In this document: positions 59,367-64,000 of the stretch, piece after piece
Layout: each line of letters begins with the position of its first letter
How positions within the stretch are numbered: position 1 is the stretch's first letter
DNA from: Verrucomicrobiota bacterium
GTDB lineage: Bacteria > Verrucomicrobiota > Verrucomicrobiia > Opitutales > UBA953
Reading direction: 5' to 3'
Assembly (NCBI GenBank): GCA_003569205.1
Contig: BGOK01000002.1
Span: forward strand, 1 to 64,000
Length of the DNA: 64,000 nucleotides
Position numbers and translations under genes: made by a program
The notes under the pieces: generated by a model
What the model saw: the letters and a program-made list of their open reading frames with translations, nothing else
Database searches by the model: none
Told to the model about the DNA's origin: nothing

Positions 59367-61855
59367 TCACTTGTATTCCAATTGGGCAGAGAAGATGCCG
59401 TCAGTGTCCGCGACGAAGCGAATCCAGTAGGCGTTCAACGAGCGCTCAAAGGCATGGACCACTTGCCCGCCGGCTGGTACCTCGAGGACGCGGTAAGGGG
59501 CGGTCTTGCCGTCACCCGTGACGTCGAGCAGCACCGAGACACGCGCGGCTTTGGCGCCATGGTTACGCAGGTCAGCGTCTTCTCCTCATAGGCGGTCATC
59601 AGATACGGATCAGAGGGGGTCCCGCCGGTGACGGTGGTATTGAGCCACGGGCCACCAAAGCCGCGGGGCTTGCCGAGCTTCCAGAGGTCGTCGGCGGCCC
59701 CGACCCACACGGCCGCTTGGCCGTCTTCCGAACGGATGATATGGGCGTCATTCTTCACGCCATCTTGGAGGCCCGAAAGAACGAGCAGGCCGCGGTAGGA
59801 GCAGTAGTCATGAATTGCCAAGCCACTAGTGGCGACCGGGCGCATGCGGATGGCGCCGAAGGCGTTGAGTGCAGGTAGTTCGTAGAAGGTGCCATGAGCC
59901 TGCAGGAGGTCGCGCTCGGTGCAGACTTCGCGTGCCTTGCGCAAGGCATTGCGAGCGAGGAGACGGTCTTGGGCTACGTTGCGGGCATCGCCGATTGGGA
60001 AGGCCCGCGGTAGGCGCCAGCGCTGACCGTTTTCTTCGAAGATGACGGACGCTGCATCGGTGGTGACGATGCCAGTAGGAATCGTCGTATTTTTCGCGAC
60101 GTAGTCGGTGACCTTGGAGTCGGCTTGTTTGATGAGCTTGAGGTCAGCGGTGAGTTCATAAGCCACGTCGACTTTAGTTTGGTCAGTCGTGAGCGTTGCC
60201 GGCAGGACGGACAGGGTACGTAAATTAGCCCCGCGCGTGAGGAGGAAGGCCCCGCGGCTGGTAGCCGCATCGGCGGAGCTGAGGCCTGCGAACATGGGGT
60301 CGACTTCGGTCCCGCGTTGGTCGGCGTTAGCGTATTGGAATTGGGCGGTGGCTTTCTGTTGATCCCGTGAGCTGGTCACACGAATCCACGCCCCGCTGAC
60401 CTGCCGCGGCGAGAGGTCGACCCAGAGTCCCGGCGCGGCGGCGGTAAGACCAAACTGTTTCCAGGTCGTCCATGTGCCGTTCCCTTGCTGGTCGATTTCC
60501 AACGTGTAGCTCGTGTCGGCAGTGCCATCGTGGCTGAGCCAGAGCGTCCGTTCCGTGAACCCATCGAGCAGGAAAGAGTCCGAAGGCACGCCGGCCTTAA
60601 CCGGTTCATCGACCCAGACGCCGCCGCGGCCAATCGCTGGGCCAAGTTTTGCGGTAATATCGAGCGGGGTGAACCAGAGGTTCGACTGCGATTGACCAGG
60701 GCCCGCCAGCGTCCCCTTGGCGGGGCGCTTGTTAAGAAACTCGGACTTCGCGGTGTCGTCGCAACCAAACACCAGGCGATCCTGCCAGCGGGTGAAGTCG
60801 CCGATGACCTTGAGGTAGTTGGAGCGTGGCGCGATGCCCGCGGAGTTTTTGGCGGAGAAGCCCGCGGGGAAGGTCCAGAACGAACCGTGCATCGTCATGA
60901 GGCGTTGGCCGGGTTCGCCGATGTCGCGGATGCGAGGCCATTCGGTATTCCAGCCGTGGGCGCCATCGTAGGAGTGGCTCGGCTTCGGCAGACGGAAACT
61001 CGTCCACTTGCCGTCTTCCATGACCATCAAGATCAAGGAGCGGAAATCCCAACCAATCGTCCAGATCTGGTCCTTGGCTGGGTCGGCGTTGCCGGTGAGT
61101 CCACCTGGTCCAGTGACTTCCGTGAATTGATTGCGGCGTATGAGGGACCAATTGCCGGTGCCGTTGAAGGAGCCGAGGCCGCCACTGACGATGGTCGGAT
61201 CGATGGTGGCCTTCGCACTGCGTTCGCCATTATTCGCAAGGATGACCAGCCCTTGGCCCGAGTAGAGGCCTTTGCCGTGATAGCCTGACAGCTTTGAAGT
61301 GATGGTCGCTGGGTTTACCTCCTCGGTTTGCCCAGGCTTAGGTGTGTTCATGATTTCCTTGATTAGGCCTTTCACAGCGAGCGTGTGCACGTCGACCTCG
61401 TAAAGACCGTCTTCCATCGTGGCGAAATAGACCTTGTTTGCCGGGTCGGTCAGGTGGCGCGCGTTACCCGTGTGTCGACCGGGCATGAGTTTGGGCGGAA
61501 TGACGCGCACCTTGCGGTCCGCATCAATGAAGTATGGTCCGATGATGAGTTGCTTCGACTCCACGTGAATCATCCGGTTCGCGGGCGTACCGCCGACGCT
61601 TTCAGGGCGGACGATTTGCTTCAGGTCGGGCGTGATCTCGTAGAGCTTATCGCTCGAGCCGTAGGGCTTATGCGGGGCGTAGCTGATCAACCAAAGTCGG
61701 TCGGCCCAAGGCACGACTGCGCCGGTACCGCACTCGCCTTCGTCATTGAAGGTCGCAAGGTTGGGGTAGATGCCGCTCCATTGCGGCGGCGCTTCGGCGG
61801 CGAGTAAAGCCAGCGGAAGACCGAGGAGCGAGGCGAGGGCGGGCAACAGGCGCAT
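59367..61855 (-). CDS. Large secreted beta-propeller-like protein of unknown function, one frameshift
   Basis: About 829 residues when corrected. A signal peptide (LLPALASLLGLPLALLAAEA) is followed by a long run of repeats with a beta-propeller feel: KLYEITPDLKQIVRPESVGG, NKVYFATMEDGLYEVDVHTL and QDRLVFGCDDTAKSEFLNKR. Near the end one C is missing at about 59570. The sense continues in another frame as LRNHGAKAARVSVLLDVTGD and ends IFSAQLEYK at 59367. No enzyme motif is recognised. A function in sensing or binding an extracellular polymer is plausible, but the family is unknown. Confidence 0.7.
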
Positions 61856-61904
61856 CGCGGGACTTTTGGCTGACGATAAGCCAAGGCAAGCCTCTCATTC
61901 TCGG

Positions 61905-63524
61905 TCAATAGACGAAAAGAATAATCCACAGCACCACCAAGACGGCGGGCACGCCCAGCAGTCGCAGGGCACTTTTAGTTTCTGCTTGGGCGAGGAAGCA
62001 CGCCACGAGTAAAGCGGCGCAGGCCGGGCCGGCGGTCGCAGGCTGGACGGTGCCCGTGAGAACCAAGCCGGGGATCTGCGCAAAGGCCTGTGTAAACCAA
62101 CTCATGGCATCCAACACCAGGGCCGCGCCGCCATTGATCCACGCCGCGATGGGCAGCAGACTGGGCCAAGGGCAGAAGAGGAGCGAAGCCATGCCTAAGA
62201 CGAGGGGGATTTCCGAGAGCGGAACGAGCACGAGGTTAGCGAAGATGCCGCCCCAGCTGCTACTTTGGAAATAGGTCAGCGTGAGGGGCGCGCCAGCGAT
62301 GGTCGCCGCGAGCGAAACGCAGAGTCCACCCAGCGTTGCGCGGCGTAGTCGCCAGCCCCAGCGTTGCCAAGTTTGCACCGCGTTCTTCGGCGTCAGGCGT
62401 TCCTCCAAAGTGGGTGCGGCGATTTGCTCGGCCGCCGGAACACCGACGAGTAGAATCGCCAGCACTGCGAGGTAGCTGAGTTGAAATCCAGGGTCGCTGC
62501 TCGCCTCGGGGCTCCAAAGTAACGTCGCCGCGGCTGCCAGCGCGAGGGACTGTAAGGGGGGCGTGGCGCGTTCGCCGGTTTGTCCGGCCCAAATGAAGAC
62601 CGCCATAATCCAAGCGCGGAGTGAGGACGGTGAGGCGCCCGTGACTTCGACGTAGAGCCAGAGCAGTGCGAGGATGGCGATGCCGGTGGGTTTCTCGGGT
62701 AGGCGAAGTCGCCGCGCGGCCCAAATCAACGCTGCGGCCATACCCGCGATATGCAGTCCGCTGATGGCGAAGAGGTGGAGTGTGCCGGTCGCGGCAAAGG
62801 CGCCTTTGGCTTCTTCGGGCAGCAGGGCCGTCCGCCCGAGCATCGTCGCCGCGAGCAGGGCGCCACCATCCGGGTCATTCCAAGGCAACGTCCGCAACCA
62901 TTGCTCGAGGTAGTCTTGACTCTGTTGGCACCAAACTGCGAAGGCCGTGGGCGCCTCCAGTACACCCAGATTTTTACCACCTCGTAGTGTGAGTGTCGCG
63001 CCTTGGGAGGCGAGCCACGCATCGTAGCCAGAGGGATTGGCTGGTAAGGCCGTGAGGTGGCCGGAGATTTTAAGTTCGGCGCCGCGAGCGGGCGTCGGGC
63101 CTTTGACCGAGAGTGCGAGCCGTCGACGAAACAGCGGACCCTTATCGGTGACGATGCCTAGTCCATTCCACCCTTCGCCCGTGCGTCGCGGGTTGGCACT
63201 CTCAACCTGCACGGAGAGTTCGGCGTAACTGCGAACGGAGGTCAGCGTTGTCTGCGGGGGGAGTTTTGCTTGATGCCAGGCAGCACCCCAGCAAATCCCT
63301 GCGCCGACTAGAAGGAGTCGACTAAAGTTTTCGTGGCGGGCGCAGAACCAAAGCGCTGCGGTGCTGAGGCTCCCCAGCCAGAGAAGGGCCACGATGTCCG
63401 GCCGGGCGAAATCGTCCCAGGCACAACCAGCCAACAAGGGGAGCGCTAACCAGAGCGCGGGGGCGTGACCGAAGCGGTCGTGCTTCAGCGGGTGGGTTTG
63501 ATCCAGGGGGTCGGTCCTTGCCAT
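61905..63524 (-). CDS. ComEC/Rec2-type competence channel protein without the beta-lactamase domain
   Basis: A 539-residue polytopic membrane protein. An N-terminal hydrophobic part and a soluble OB-like domain (about 90-200, DUF4131-type, GLGIVTDKGPLFRRRLALSV; PNPSGYDAWLASQGATLTLR region) precede the Competence domain with ALLAATMLGRTALLP, LHLFAISGLHIAGMAAALIW, PSSLRAWIMAVF and DPGFQLSYLAVLAILLVGVP. It ends after the last membrane segment; the metallo-beta-lactamase-like domain of long ComEC is absent. ComEC is the inner-membrane pore for DNA uptake. The ATG at 63524 overlaps folK by 40 bases, so the start is not certain. Confidence 0.8.
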   Translation of the reverse strand: MARTDPLDQTHPLKHDRFGHAPALWLALPLLAGCAWDDFARPDIVALLWLGSLSTAALWFCARHENFSRLLLVGAGICWGAAWHQAKLPPQTTLTSVRSYAELSVQVESANPRRTGEGWNGLGIVTDKGPLFRRRLALSVKGPTPARGAELKISGHLTALPANPSGYDAWLASQGATLTLRGGKNLGVLEAPTAFAVWCQQSQDYLEQWLRTLPWNDPDGGALLAATMLGRTALLPEEAKGAFAATGTLHLFAISGLHIAGMAAALIWAARRLRLPEKPTGIAILALLWLYVEVTGASPSSLRAWIMAVFIWAGQTGERATPPLQSLALAAAATLLWSPEASSDPGFQLSYLAVLAILLVGVPAAEQIAAPTLEERLTPKNAVQTWQRWGWRLRRATLGGLCVSLAATIAGAPLTLTYFQSSSWGGIFANLVLVPLSEIPLVLGMASLLFCPWPSLLPIAAWINGGAALVLDAMSWFTQAFAQIPGLVLTGTVQPATAGPACAALLVACFLAQAETKSALRLLGVPAVLVVLWIILFVY

Positions 63525-64000
63525 GGGCGCAGGCCAGACCCATCGACAGGCAAGGAGGCGACCTTAGCTCGAAGCCAATCCCAGCTGGCGTCCTTAGCGA
63601 GGGCGGGGGCTTGAAGCAGATGCCTCAGGGGGAAAACGACAAACCCACGCTCCTGCCAGCGGGGGTGGGGGAGGGTGAGGTCGGGGAGCTCGACGGTGCC
63701 GCCTTGATAGAAAAGCACATCGATATCAATCGTGCGGGGACCATCTTTAATCGTCCGGATACGGCCTAGTTTCGCCTCAATGGAGAGACAGGCGGCTAGT
63801 AATTCCTCGGGATTAAAGTCACAAGTTACTGCTATACAGATGTTTAAAAATGAATCCTGCTCTTTGTAGCCCACCGGGTCAGAATCAAAGGCCTCAGAAA
63901 TAGCCAAGATTTTGGTCTCAGGCAGGGCGGCCAAGGCCGTCACCGCTTGTTCTATATAGTAGGCCCGGTCTCCCAGGTTGCTGCCGAGCCCAAGTAGGTA
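63485..64000 (-). CDS. folK: 2-amino-4-hydroxy-6-hydroxymethyldihydropteridine pyrophosphokinase, 5' end beyond window
   Basis: HPPK transfers pyrophosphate from ATP to the pterin in folate synthesis. The visible part starts inside the first strand: YLLGLGSNLGDRAYYIEQAV is the N-terminal pterin-binding segment. It continues with SDPVGYKEQDSFLNICIAV, RIRTIKDGPRTIDIDVLFYQ (DxD magnesium site) and LPHPRWQERGFVVFPL. Only a few residues are missing at the start. The C-terminus has an extra ~30 residues rich in Trp/Pro/Lys. Its 3' end overlaps the start of the ComEC-like gene. Confidence 0.93.
   Translation of the reverse strand, partial: YLLGLGSNLGDRAYYIEQAVTALAALPETKILAISEAFDSDPVGYKEQDSFLNICIAVTCDFNPEELLAACLSIEAKLGRIRTIKDGPRTIDIDVLFYQGGTVELPDLTLPHPRWQERGFVVFPLRHLLQAPALAKDASWDWLRAKVASLPVDGSGLRPWQGPTPWIKPTR

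Noticed and set aside
1-64000. CRISPR arrays, insertion sequences, rRNA, prophage
   Set aside because: No regularly spaced direct repeats, transposase-like proteins, rRNA sequence or phage structural genes were seen. The only direct repeats are the GYF_2 gene heads.

Overview
The window looks like ordinary chromosome of a GC-rich Verrucomicrobiota bacterium, probably class Opitutae. The best lineage evidence is a five-gene locus in the order of the Akkermansia Amuc_1102-1101-1100-1099-1098 pilus-like genes, a secreted SGNH / sugar epimerase / DUF1080 / ThuA block typical of the Planctomycetes-Verrucomicrobia group, and the folE2, NfeD-FloA and Gld-type ABC genes. Genes are tightly packed on both strands. 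I see no phage, insertion sequence, CRISPR array or rRNA, and no gene-free stretch longer than 300 bases.

Layout. 1-3.7 kb: recA (cut by the window edge) behind a LexA-like box, a badly disrupted D-Ala-D-Ala carboxypeptidase, sixA, a TonB-like protein and a small secreted protein. 3.8-9.8 kb: a membrane-bound hydrolase, then secreted or sugar-active genes (SGNH hydrolase, epimerase, DUF1080, ThuA) and an SDR enzyme. 9.9-13.3 kb: pdhABC. 13.4-18 kb: HPr, a secreted protein, peptide deformylase with an HTH protein, and nfeD-floA. 18-20.5 kb: a zinc-type ABC importer with a candidate operator. 20.6-28.2 kb: the pilus-like operon ending in a 1011-residue secretin. 28.2-33 kb: a 5'-3' exonuclease, two paralogous orphan proteins, a CvpA-like protein and a hexosamine-kinase-like protein. 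33-39.3 kb: tRNA-Thr, folE2, tRNA-Arg, four tandem GYF_2/Yip1 membrane proteins, a DUF2752 protein and a membrane-anchored nuclease. 39.3-50.8 kb (minus strand): a six-gene operon (TPR, GldA-F-G-like ABC system, DUF4340, AsmA-like) followed by accB-accC-prmB. 50.9-53 kb: a phosphohexomutase and a small lipoprotein. 53-58.5 kb (minus strand): ribBA-ribH-nusB-ftsY-aroB and an amidohydrolase-like lipoprotein. 58.6-64 kb: two secreted proteins, a ComEC-like protein and folK.

The most unusual gene is the nusB of the riboflavin operon (56069-56857). Its first ~100 residues are a ribosomal protein S10 (NusE) domain that lacks most of the ribosome-binding loop. The two partners of the NusB-NusE antitermination dimer therefore appear to be encoded as one chain. 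The preceding ribBA has a GTP cyclohydrolase II half without its zinc cysteines.

Six genes (recA, the carboxypeptidase, DUF4340, aroB, ribBA and the large secreted gene at 59.4-61.9 kb) are broken by indels, almost all of one base and mostly in short homopolymers. Because recA, aroB and ribBA are core genes, uncorrected sequencing errors are the likeliest cause. For these genes I give the extent of the frame-corrected gene.
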